Shown: in pieces, positions 15,694-23,145 of the stretch | Position numbering within the stretch: the stretch's first letter is position 1 | Layout: each line of letters opens with the position of its first letter | Assembly (NCBI GenBank): GCA_016838895.1 | Contig: JAEKNU010000047.1 | Location: forward strand, 1 to 35,842 | Reading direction: 5' to 3' | Origin: Chloroflexota bacterium | GTDB lineage: Bacteria; Chloroflexota; Anaerolineae; Anaerolineales; Anaerolineaceae | Length of the DNA: 35,842 nt | Notes under the pieces: model-generated | Database searches by the model: none | What the model saw: the letters and a program-made list of their open reading frames with translations, nothing else | Told to the model about the DNA's origin: nothing | Translations under genes and position numbers: made by a program

Positions 15694-16761
15694 ATGAAAA
15701 AACATAATTTCTACGCAGGCCCCTCAATTTTGCCCAAATACGCCATCGAAAAATCAGCCGAAGCTGTCCTGAATTTCAGCGGCAGCGGATTATCCATACT
15801 GGAGATCTCTCATCGCAGTAAGGAATTCCAGGCTGTCATGGATGAAGCACAGGCATTATTTAAAGAATTACTAGAGATACCCGCAGGCTATGAAGTCCTC
15901 TTTCTAGGGGGTGGTGCGAGTACCCAGTTTTATTCCGTACCAATGAACTTGATGAAAAAGAAAGCCGCTTATCTCAAAACAGGAAACTGGGCGAATCGAG
16001 CCATTGCTGAAGCAAAGTTACTTGGCGAAACTGATGTGGTCGCTTCCTCAGAGGATAAAAACTTCACTTACGTTCCCAAAGGGTATAAAGTTCCTACCGA
16101 TGCAGATTATTTCCATATCACAACCAACAACACCATTTACGGTACCGAGATCAAAGAAGACCTCAATGTTGGTATTCCGATGGTGGCAGATATGTCATCA
16201 GACATTTTCAGCCGCCCGGTGGATGTCTCCAAATATGCTGTCATTTATGGCGGCGCACAGAAAAATCTGGCTCCTGCCGGCTTAACCTTTATCGTCGTCA
16301 ATCCGGAATTGCTGGGTAAAACCGATCGCAGTATGCCTATCATGGTGGATTACCGAACGCATATCTCCAAAGGCTCCATGTATAATACCCCACCTGTTCT
16401 GCAAGTCTTTACTGCCCTGATGACCATGCAATGGCTGAAAGACCTGGGCGGTGTGCCAGCGATCATGGAACGCAATATCGAAAAATCAGACTTGCTTTAC
16501 AATGAAATTGAACGCAACAAACTTTTCGTGGGTACCGTTGCAAAAGAAGATCGTTCCCGAATGAATGTATGTTTTGTAATAAGCGATGAATACAAAGACC
16601 TTGATGCAGATTTCCTGGCTTTAGCCACTCAAAAAGGCATTGTCGGTATTAAAGGTCATCGTTCCGTCGGTGGTTTCCGTGCTTCACTGTATAATGCACT
16701 GCCATTGGAAAGCGTCCAACTGCTTATCGAAACCATGCAGGAATTCGAAGCCAGCCATTAA
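15694..16761 (+). CDS. serC: 3-phosphoserine aminotransferase
   Basis: A 355-residue fold-type I PLP enzyme that converts 3-phosphohydroxypyruvate and glutamate to phosphoserine, the second step of serine synthesis. The N-terminus [10 protein letters not shown], then [19 protein letters not shown] and [18 protein letters not shown], are family signatures. The PLP lysine is K190 in [29 protein letters not shown] and the C-terminal [20 protein letters not shown] complete the active site. The ATG at 15694 follows AAGGA; an upstream TTG in frame is rejected because homologues begin [11 protein letters not shown]. The sequence resembles Bacteroidota SerC as I remember it. serA follows after 24 bases. 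Confidence 0.95.
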   Translation: MKKHNFYAGPSILPKYAIEKSAEAVLNFSGSGLSILEISHRSKEFQAVMDEAQALFKELLEIPAGYEVLFLGGGASTQFYSVPMNLMKKKAAYLKTGNWANRAIAEAKLLGETDVVASSEDKNFTYVPKGYKVPTDADYFHITTNNTIYGTEIKEDLNVGIPMVADMSSDIFSRPVDVSKYAVIYGGAQKNLAPAGLTFIVVNPELLGKTDRSMPIMVDYRTHISKGSMYNTPPVLQVFTALMTMQWLKDLGGVPAIMERNIEKSDLLYNEIERNKLFVGTVAKEDRSRMNVCFVISDEYKDLDADFLALATQKGIVGIKGHRSVGGFRASLYNALPLESVQLLIETMQEFEASH

Positions 16762-16785
16762 TATTCTGATTAATAAGAGGAAAGA

Positions 16786-17709
16786 ATGACAAAAGTATTA
16801 GTTGCAACTGAAAAACCCTTCGCAGCCGAAGCTGTTACTGCGATCAAAGAAATCGTGGATCATGCCGGCTTTGAGTTTGCCTTATTGGAAAAATACACTG
16901 ATACGGCCCAATTTCTGGATGCCGTAAAGGATGCAGACGCCATCATCATCCGCAGCGACCAGGTAACGCCGCAAGTTATTGATGCTGCCAAACAATTAAA
17001 AATCGTGGTTCGTGCCGGTGCCGGTTATGACAATGTCGACCTGGCAGCCGCTTCCGCCCATGATATCGTGGTGATGAACACCCCAGGCCAGAATGCCAAC
17101 GCTGTCGCCGAATTAGCCCTGGGAATGATGATTTATCATGCCCGCGGTCTGTTCACTGGCAAACCAGGTAGTGAATTACGCGGTAAAACAATTGGATTGC
17201 ATGCTTACGGCAATGTCAGCAAACAGGTCAGCCGTCTGGCTGAGGGCTTCGAGATGGAAGTTCTGGCATATGACCCCTATATTGAAAAAGAAAAACGTGG
17301 GCTATTTGATTGTGAATTTGTTGACACTGCGGAAGAATTATATAGCCGATGCAAGTATGTTTCTTTGCATATGCCAGCCAATGGAGAAACCAAAAGTTCA
17401 GTCAATTATGCCTTGCTCACAAAAATGCCCAAAAATGCTGTGGTAGTGAATACAGCCCGCAAGGAAGTGATTAACGAAACGGATTTATTGCGCATTTTTG
17501 AGGAACGTGACGATATCAATTATCTTTCCGATGTCGCCCCCGATTGTGCAGCTGAAATGCTTGAAAAATACCCCGGCCGCGTGTTTTTCACGCCCAAGAA
17601 AATGGGTGCACAAACCGGAGAAGCCAATGTTAACGCAGGTATCGCTGCTGCCAATCAGATTGAAGCCTTTCTCAAAGAAGGTGACCGTACCTTCCAGGTT
17701 AATAAATAA
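16786..17709 (+). CDS. serA: Phosphoglycerate dehydrogenase, short Bacteroidota-like type
   Basis: A 307-residue D-2-hydroxyacid dehydrogenase that should oxidise 3-phosphoglycerate, the first step of serine synthesis. It has no ACT regulatory domain, unlike long SerA proteins. AGAGYDNVDLAAA (77-89), NTPGQNANAVAELALG (98-113) and NTARKEVIN with R225 are typical. Two departures stand out: the Rossmann loop is GLHAYG (137-142) rather than GxGxxG, and the usual TPH..GG.T catalytic His is replaced by Lys in TPKKMGAQTGEA (K271). I recall the same TPKKMGAQT block in Bacteroidota SerA, so this is probably a variant family and not decay. It is paired with serC, and AAGAGGAAAG precedes the ATG. Confidence 0.88.
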   Translation: MTKVLVATEKPFAAEAVTAIKEIVDHAGFEFALLEKYTDTAQFLDAVKDADAIIIRSDQVTPQVIDAAKQLKIVVRAGAGYDNVDLAAASAHDIVVMNTPGQNANAVAELALGMMIYHARGLFTGKPGSELRGKTIGLHAYGNVSKQVSRLAEGFEMEVLAYDPYIEKEKRGLFDCEFVDTAEELYSRCKYVSLHMPANGETKSSVNYALLTKMPKNAVVVNTARKEVINETDLLRIFEERDDINYLSDVAPDCAAEMLEKYPGRVFFTPKKMGAQTGEANVNAGIAAANQIEAFLKEGDRTFQVNK

Positions 17710-17728
17710 ATTATTACTCAATCATCTG

Positions 17729-17758
17729 AAACCTCCGGTTTTCCCGGAGGTTTTTTCT
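17729..17758 (+). terminator. Rho-independent terminator after serA
   Basis: A 10-bp stem, AAACCTCCGG (17729-17738) with CCGGAGGTTT (17744-17753), five-base loop, then TTTC. It ends the serC-serA operon. Confidence 0.93.
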
Positions 17759-17769
17759 TGTTAGATTGC

Positions 17770-17801
17770 GGTATACTTTGCAGCACAAGTACTTGTGCTG
17801 C
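17770..17801 (+). promoter_or_regulatory. hpt promoter -10 and 22-bp palindromic operator
   Basis: TATACT (17772-17777, within GGTATACTT) is followed at once by GCAGCACAAGT-ACTTGTGCTGC, a perfect 22-bp palindrome with no spacer (17780-17801). The predicted start site, about 17784, falls inside it. A continuous palindrome at the start site is the usual form of a dimeric-repressor operator. The -35 element is poor. Confidence 0.65.
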
Positions 17802-17827
17802 CATCAATTCTCAATAAGGATATTTGA

Positions 17828-18391
17828 ATGACTGCTTTAGATTTCCCGTATGATTTTATCGGTGAGTTGTTGATCTCTCAACATCAGATACAGGAACGTG
17901 TTGACTCCCTTGGTGAACAAATCACCAAAGATTATCTGCACTCTGAAAAACTATTATTATTGGGATTGTTACGCGGCAGTGTGGTCTTCATGACTGATCT
18001 GATGCGCCAGATTCGCCGTCCATTAACGCTCGATTTCATGTCAATCTCCTCATACAGCGGCAGTGAAAGCACAGGTTTTGTGCGCATTGATTCTGATCAT
18101 AAATCCAATATCAGCGGTTGGGATGTCATTCTAATTGACGATATCATCGACAGTGGTTATACCATCCACACCATTCGCAAATTACTTATGGATCGCAATC
18201 CAAAAAGCCTTAAAGTTTGTACACTGTTGGATAAAGTTGAACGTCGCCAGGTAGATTTACAGATCGATTATTGCGGTTTCCAGATTCCGGATCATTTTGT
18301 GGTGGGGTACGGTTTGGATATTGACGAAAAGGGCAGAAATCTACCTTATATCGCCTCGGTTGATTTAGAGAAATATCGACAAAATAAGTAA
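17828..18391 (+). CDS. hpt: Hypoxanthine phosphoribosyltransferase
   Basis: A 187-residue type I phosphoribosyltransferase that salvages hypoxanthine (and often guanine) to the nucleotide using PRPP. LLGLLRGSVVFMTDLMRQI is the family's first loop, SISSYSGSESTG the flexible catalytic loop, and DVILIDDIIDSGYT (about 101-114) the PRPP-binding motif with the paired acidic residues. DHFVVGYGLDIDEKGRNLPYIA is the C-terminal purine-binding part. Length is normal. AAGGA precedes the ATG. A palindrome over the promoter suggests regulation, perhaps by purine levels. The GNAT gene begins 31 bases downstream. Confidence 0.95.
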   Translation: MTALDFPYDFIGELLISQHQIQERVDSLGEQITKDYLHSEKLLLLGLLRGSVVFMTDLMRQIRRPLTLDFMSISSYSGSESTGFVRIDSDHKSNISGWDVILIDDIIDSGYTIHTIRKLLMDRNPKSLKVCTLLDKVERRQVDLQIDYCGFQIPDHFVVGYGLDIDEKGRNLPYIASVDLEKYRQNK

Positions 18392-18422
18392 ACCTGACCT
18401 TTGTGAGCAGAGTGAGGTGGTT

Positions 18423-18914
18423 ATGTCTACATCCGAATCAGTAATTATCAGTCCTCTGACATCTGATAATGCTGCAATCGTAAAGTTGATCGCTGAATCC
18501 CAATGGGGGGATAATCTGATCATTGTTCATAATACAACTTATCATCTGGATCAGCTGCCAGGTTATAAAGCCATGCATGGAAAAACCTGGCTGGGCCTAC
18601 TCACTTATGATATTAGTGATCAGATTTGCGAAATTGTCTCTTTGGATAGCTTCATTCCGTGGATGGGTGTTGGCAGTAAATTAGTAGATACCGTCATTGA
18701 AAAAGCAAAACAATCAAATTGTAAAAAGGTAGTATTAATCACCACCAATGATAATTTGAATGCCATGGGGTTTTATCAGAAAATTGGCTTTCAGATGGTC
18801 TGGGTCGAACCGGATGCCGTTACCCGCAGCCGGGAAATCAAGCCCTCCATTCCCCTCACTGCCGAAAATGGTTTGCCCATCCGTGATGAAATTACCTTTG
18901 AAATGAATTTATAA
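18423..18914 (+). CDS. GNAT family N-acetyltransferase
   Basis: A 163-residue Gcn5-type acetyltransferase. The acetyl-CoA-binding motif is visible as WMGVGSKLVDTVIEKAK (about 79-95), followed by the beta-strand KKVVLITTNDNLNAMGFYQKIGFQMVWVEPD, which is the typical C-terminal part of the fold; only fragments of 20 residues need be compared. GAGG lies 5 bases before the ATG at 18423; an in-frame GTG at 18417 overlaps that site. It follows hpt by 31 bases and may share its transcript. The acceptor substrate cannot be predicted. Confidence 0.82.
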   Translation: MSTSESVIISPLTSDNAAIVKLIAESQWGDNLIIVHNTTYHLDQLPGYKAMHGKTWLGLLTYDISDQICEIVSLDSFIPWMGVGSKLVDTVIEKAKQSNCKKVVLITTNDNLNAMGFYQKIGFQMVWVEPDAVTRSREIKPSIPLTAENGLPIRDEITFEMNL

Positions 18915-18965
18915 GAACATGTAGTGGTTTAGCGTGCTAAACCACTACATATACAAACTTGTTCT
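18914..18965. repeat. Large two-tier inverted repeat after the GNAT gene
   Basis: The inner stem is 14 perfect base pairs (ATGTAGTGGTTTAG, 18919-18932, with 18937-18950) and a CGTG loop. An outer stem pairs AGAACA (18914-18919) with TGTTCT (18960-18965), sharing base 18919. No T-run follows, so it is not a normal intrinsic terminator. It may stabilise the mRNA 3' end, or act as a Rho-type or dispersed element. The next gene starts 19 bases later. Confidence 0.6.
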
Positions 18966-18983
18966 GAGTAATCAAGAGAAACG

Positions 18984-20330
18984 ATGAAAATTATTCCGGT
19001 TTGTTTTTTAATCATCTTTTTTTCCGCTGGCTGTTCGTATTTAAACAACAACACCAATTCATATACGAATGAATATGAAACCATGCGCGAATCTACCAGT
19101 ACTGAGCACGAAACCTACGATGCGAATGAAACACCTTTTCCGGACATCAGTGACAGCGATGCTGATGGTGTAATTGACAATCTGGATTTATGCCCTGAGC
19201 AAGCTGCCAGCAGTGGATTAGCAGGCTGCCTACCCCTCATCGTTGCTGAACCAATCAGCGATTTGAGCCTTTGGTATCACTTACCAATTGATCCTGCCGG
19301 TCGTATCAATGTAGCAGGTGATCGTTTGCTGGTGTTGACCAACTATCAAGCAGGCACGATCAATATCCATGATCTGGCAGACGGCACGCTTTTGCGCAGC
19401 CTTACCATCCTTGACCTGCTAAATGATTCTCCTACACTCACACCGCAGGGCATTATCCTCAAAAATTATGATCAACAGCATTGGCGTTTGTTGGATTACA
19501 GCGGCAAAGAATTGTACGCAGCCAATGAAGAACTGGAAATCATTAATCAACAGGCAAATGTATTGGTATCGCGGGCAGAAAACACGATTTTTATTCGCAA
19601 ATTGGATGATTTAGAAAAGATCATCAATCAACTCCCCGGCAAATATGTCACCCTGGTCAACAACGCCACCACCCTGGCAATTACTAATCCTGAACCTTGT
19701 ACGATCACACGATACGCCCTCTCAGCCAGAGCATCCAGTGAAACGCTCATGTTCACACCTGGGAGTGCAATATGCTATCAAAGCGCCCAGTTTACTGCTG
19801 ACAATGAGTATCTGTTTTTTGCCGATGAGGGGCACACAACCATTGTCGCAATTAACGATTTATCCGAGCAAAAACAATTCGCGGGAATCCCAATGATGAC
19901 ACTGTCCGATGGCTTGATTTTGCTTGAGGAAAATCAATTAAATCATCTTCAAATGCCGGAGGGTACGCAAAAAAGCATCATTGATCTGGGCAGCAATACA
20001 CTACATGGGCTGATATATGGCCCAGACGATTCCTGGGTGGCAGCTCGCACTAACAATCCTCAACAATCTGCAACAAATCAGATTACGCTCATTCCGCTTG
20101 GCAATCCTTCTGAGCAAGTTATTTTTCAAGCAGATAATCTTCAATCCCATACAGACGGCATCTATACATGGTCATTTGGTCAAGAAGATATTACATTTTA
20201 CTCAGGTGCCAACTATCTGGAAGAGAGTCGGCTCATCACCCCTCCAATCCTGGGCGTACAAACAGCGATAAACAATCAAGTATGGTTGATTAGCTCGCAG
20301 GATAGTAACATGTATATTTATGGATATTAA
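18984..20330 (+). CDS. Lipoprotein with TSP3-like Ca motif and probable beta-propeller
   Basis: A 448-residue lipoprotein. The signal segment ends in FSAGCS, with the lipidated Cys at residue 17. A low-complexity linker runs to about residue 54, then comes a thrombospondin type 3-like calcium motif: DSDADGVIDNLDLC (57-70) with the paired Cys at 82. The rest, about 85-448, alternates short beta-strands with aromatic/Asp-rich turns (such as GRINVAGDRLLVLTNYQAG and DNEYLFFADEGHTTIVAI) and resembles a WD40/YVTN-like beta-propeller; this is a judgement from pattern only. The two genes downstream follow with short gaps (10 and 8 bases), so an operon is likely. Function is unknown. Confidence 0.72.
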   Translation: MKIIPVCFLIIFFSAGCSYLNNNTNSYTNEYETMRESTSTEHETYDANETPFPDISDSDADGVIDNLDLCPEQAASSGLAGCLPLIVAEPISDLSLWYHLPIDPAGRINVAGDRLLVLTNYQAGTINIHDLADGTLLRSLTILDLLNDSPTLTPQGIILKNYDQQHWRLLDYSGKELYAANEELEIINQQANVLVSRAENTIFIRKLDDLEKIINQLPGKYVTLVNNATTLAITNPEPCTITRYALSARASSETLMFTPGSAICYQSAQFTADNEYLFFADEGHTTIVAINDLSEQKQFAGIPMMTLSDGLILLEENQLNHLQMPEGTQKSIIDLGSNTLHGLIYGPDDSWVAARTNNPQQSATNQITLIPLGNPSEQVIFQADNLQSHTDGIYTWSFGQEDITFYSGANYLEESRLITPPILGVQTAINNQVWLISSQDSNMYIYGY

Positions 20331-20340
20331 AGGATAACGC

Positions 20341-21099
20341 ATGTCTAAATCGGATCAATATCAGCAGGAATTACAGCTCGCCCAAAATCAAGAGGAATAT
20401 TTATTCTCCAAAAGCGGCTTACCAGGTCCACGCTCGAATCTGGAATTACTACATGTTGCCGCAGTAATATGTGATGAAAAAACATTGCGTGGCTGGTTGG
20501 ATATGTCAGTCGAAGCGGCACCCGAAAATACACCGCGTGTCTATTTACAATGTATTGCTGTTGCCAGCCTGGGACGTTTCATTTTACAAGACGATCTACC
20601 CGCTGATAAAACAAAGCTGCGCCAATTCGCCAATGACAGCCGCTGGCGCATTCGCGAATGTACTGCAATGGCCCTGCAAACCATCGGAAAAGTGAATGCG
20701 ATTAAATTGGCAGAGATTACCGAACCCTGGTTGGATGGCAGCCTGCATGAATTACGTGCTGTAGCCGCTGCCTGGGCTGAACCAGCCGTTTTAAAATCAT
20801 CAGATTATAGCAAAGCAAAAGCGCTGACGTTCATGGATATCATCACATCCAGGTACCAGCAAGATATAAATCGCGATAAAGAAGCCAAACGTATTCTCAA
20901 AAAGGGGTTAGAATATTGCTGGAGTGTTGTGCTTGCTTACAATTTTGAAGCAGGAAAAGCGCTTTTTGAAAAATGGTTTTTCGCCGATGCAGACATACAA
21001 AAAATCATGCTGGTCAATTTGAAGAAAAACCGTCTGATCAGAAAAGATGCGCTTTGGGTTGCAAATTTACAAAATAAAAAAGGGCAATTTCATGCCTAG
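20341..21099 (+). CDS. HEAT-repeat-like helical protein
   Basis: A 252-residue cytoplasmic protein without a signal peptide. Helical repeats are visible around residues 60-155 (VYLQCIAVASLGRFILQDD, then SRWRIRECTAMALQTIGKVN and LHELRAVAAAWAEPAVL); the W-R-I-R-E-x-x-A-M-A-L pattern is typical of HEAT and DNA-alkylation-repair-type repeats. That resemblance does not prove a glycosylase: I cannot point to a catalytic Asp. It starts 10 bases after the lipoprotein gene behind AAGGA and ends 8 bases before a HAD gene. A scaffold or binding role is the cautious reading. Confidence 0.65.
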   Translation: MSKSDQYQQELQLAQNQEEYLFSKSGLPGPRSNLELLHVAAVICDEKTLRGWLDMSVEAAPENTPRVYLQCIAVASLGRFILQDDLPADKTKLRQFANDSRWRIRECTAMALQTIGKVNAIKLAEITEPWLDGSLHELRAVAAAWAEPAVLKSSDYSKAKALTFMDIITSRYQQDINRDKEAKRILKKGLEYCWSVVLAYNFEAGKALFEKWFFADADIQKIMLVNLKKNRLIRKDALWVANLQNKKGQFHA

Positions 21100-21107
21100 G
21101 AGCACCC

Positions 21108-21812
21108 ATGATAAAAATGATTGCTTTTGATGCAGATGATACCTTGTGGGAAAACGAGGTGCTTTATATCAAGATTCAGGAACAATTCGTCGATATTCTT
21201 TCTCCTTATGGCAACAAGGAAGAGATTTTTGATCACTTGCTTGAGACAGAGACGAAAAATGTCCCGCTATATGGTTACGGCATTAAATCCTTCGGGTTAT
21301 CCCTGATTGAAACAGCCATCACAACCAGCAAGCAGCAATTACCCAGTGCAAAGATTGCCGAAATTCTGGATATGATTCGTTATATGCTGACGTATAAATT
21401 AGCCGTTTATGAAGGGGTAGAAGAAACATTACAGCATTTATCCAAACAATATCCACTCCTTATGATCACCAAAGGAGACTTGTTGGATCAGGATCTGAAA
21501 GTGGAACGCTCAGGGTTGCGCAAGTATTTCAAAGGCATTGAAATCGTTGCGACAAAAGAAGAAAGCACTTATCAGGAAATCATGCAGCGCTATCAGGTGG
21601 CTCCTCAGCATTTCATGATGGTGGGTAACTCTTTGCGCTCGGATGTACTCCCGGTAATCGCCCTGGGCGGCACGGGAGTTTACTATGAAAATTCAGTATC
21701 TTGGGCACATGAACATGAAATCGATCCGGCCCATCAGGTATTAACCTATCAAAGTATTCATCATTTAACTGAAGTGGTTGCGCTTGTCGAGACGCTCAAT
21801 AATCAATCCTGA
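21108..21812 (+). CDS. HAD-superfamily hydrolase (phosphatase-like)
   Basis: A 234-residue haloacid dehalogenase-type hydrolase, probably a phosphatase, with all four motifs. Motif I is FDADDTLW with nucleophile D8 and acid/base D10; motif II is MITKGD (Thr near 120); motif III is the Lys in ATKEEST; motif IV is MVGNSLRSDVLPVIALGG with the second metal-binding Asp. The order and a helical cap between motifs I and II (about 20-95) fit subfamily IA, like YjjG-type nucleotidases. AGGAG precedes the ATG. It ends the operon that starts at 18984, and its last 10 bases overlap the convergent GNAT gene. Confidence 0.88.
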   Translation: MIKMIAFDADDTLWENEVLYIKIQEQFVDILSPYGNKEEIFDHLLETETKNVPLYGYGIKSFGLSLIETAITTSKQQLPSAKIAEILDMIRYMLTYKLAVYEGVEETLQHLSKQYPLLMITKGDLLDQDLKVERSGLRKYFKGIEIVATKEESTYQEIMQRYQVAPQHFMMVGNSLRSDVLPVIALGGTGVYYENSVSWAHEHEIDPAHQVLTYQSIHHLTEVVALVETLNNQS

Positions 21813-22309
21813 TCAGGGTAAAGCACATCACGAATCAATATTACAAAAGGAAATCCATCAAAGGAACGTATAAATTCCTGCTGGTATTCAAAACCATTTT
21901 TTAGCCAGGCTTTTTGGGCGCGCTGATTAAAAGCGGCAATCGTTGCCCTAAATTTAGTAAATTCAAAATGCGCTGCTGCGTAAGATAATACTTCAGCAAT
22001 TAATTCTGGGCCTAAACCTTGTCCAGTCAGAGAGGGCCTCATCCCCAGCCCCACATCCAATGCCTCTTCAGCATAATCACCGCCCCCCACCTGGGCATCA
22101 TTTCCAAAGGAACAAAACGCCAACATGGCCTGTTGATCATTATCAATGCGATAAATTTGATTCTTCGGATCAATCAAATACTCAACAACTTCTTTTACTG
22201 ATGAAGAATCTTGCATATTATACATTTGATAAGGTGCCTGATATCGCCATTGAACAATGTCCCTGGCGCCAGCTTCATCCATTGCAGAAAAATGATGTTT
22301 CAATGTCAT
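21803..22309 (-). CDS. GNAT family acetyltransferase (RimJ/RimL-like)
   Basis: A 168-residue acetyltransferase. The N-terminal WRYQAPYQMYNMQD is typical of a group of GNATs in Gram-positive-like bacteria; the acetyl-CoA site is GMRPSLTGQGLGPELIAEVL (about 101-120), and KFRATIAAFNQRAQKAWLKN follows. The start at 22309 is preferred because homologues of this kind begin shortly before the W-R-Y motif, although GGAG lies very near it. A longer form beginning at 22363 lacks a ribosome site. Its 3' end overlaps the HAD gene by 10 bases, tail to tail, with no terminator in between. Substrate unknown. Confidence 0.85.
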   Translation of the reverse strand: MTLKHHFSAMDEAGARDIVQWRYQAPYQMYNMQDSSSVKEVVEYLIDPKNQIYRIDNDQQAMLAFCSFGNDAQVGGGDYAEEALDVGLGMRPSLTGQGLGPELIAEVLSYAAAHFEFTKFRATIAAFNQRAQKAWLKNGFEYQQEFIRSFDGFPFVILIRDVLYPDQD

Positions 22310-22410
22310 ACTCCATGATTTAGATATTTGTACTATAACGCATTTTTCAGATAAAATGAGCATATTCGAGCGCCAATTTCTGGCTTTACATTTCGCAATT
22401 GGAGGGACTA

Positions 22411-23145
22411 ATGCAACCCGATAAAGTAAAACCCATTCTGAATAATATTCTAAAAGATTCCAGGAAAGCTATTTACGATTTTTATGACAATCTATCAGAT
22501 GAAGAGCGCCACAGAGCCAGTGAATTGAAAGCGTGGCAAGCCAGGGAAAATATCATCCACGGACTATCCTGGTGTGAAATGTTCAATCAGGCAATGATTG
22601 ATATTCAACAAGGCAAAACACCTACAATCGAAAAAGATTATCTGGCATTCAATGATCAGAAATATCTGGACACACAAAACCAATCCTGGGAAGAAACTTT
22701 TACTGAGCTGGAAGCAGTTTATAAACAAGTCAGCGATATTGTTGAATCCTTAAGTATTGATGAATTATTGAATTCAAAATATCATGACATTTTCAAGGAT
22801 CATACAGTAGCATCACAAATCATTGGTTATTACTATACTCACCAGATGTATCATATCGCTGATTATTATTATCAAAATCAACATGGAACATCTGCCATTG
22901 AACTGATGTTGAAAGTCGCAGAAAATAGCTCCCTGTTTGATGAAGCGCCGCGTGCTAAAGCTACATCCCTGTACAATGTGGCGTGCTTTTTTACCCTCAT
23001 GGATCAATTCGATCAGGCATTGAATTATCTGGATCAGGCTTTACTTTTGGCTCCGGATTTAAAAACCTGGGCAGCTGAAGACCCTGATTTGAAAAAACTA
23101 CGCGGCAATGAAAAATTTATTGCATTGACCAATCCTGATAACTAG
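22411..23145 (+). CDS. DinB-like four-helix protein fused to a TPR
   Basis: A 244-residue protein in two parts. Residues 1-160 look like the DinB/DfsB four-helix bundle: AWQARENIIHGLSWCEMF places H50, and YTHQMYHIADYYYQ places H144 and H148, which are the three metal-binding His of the superfamily. Residues 180-240 form a tetratricopeptide-like unit, TSLYNVACFFTLMDQFDQAL then YLDQALLLAPDLKTWAAEDP. GGAGG lies 6 bases before the ATG. The stop codon directly abuts the stop of the convergent MFS gene. DinB-like enzymes often transfer thiols or protect from electrophiles; the TPR extension may mediate a partner. Function is inferred. Confidence 0.75.
   Translation: MQPDKVKPILNNILKDSRKAIYDFYDNLSDEERHRASELKAWQARENIIHGLSWCEMFNQAMIDIQQGKTPTIEKDYLAFNDQKYLDTQNQSWEETFTELEAVYKQVSDIVESLSIDELLNSKYHDIFKDHTVASQIIGYYYTHQMYHIADYYYQNQHGTSAIELMLKVAENSSLFDEAPRAKATSLYNVACFFTLMDQFDQALNYLDQALLLAPDLKTWAAEDPDLKKLRGNEKFIALTNPDN

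Noticed and set aside
18914..18965. Standard intrinsic terminator after the GNAT gene
   Set aside because: No T-run follows the stem.
20341..21099. DNA alkylation-repair glycosylase (AlkD)
   Set aside because: HEAT-like pattern is present but no catalytic residue pattern could be identified.
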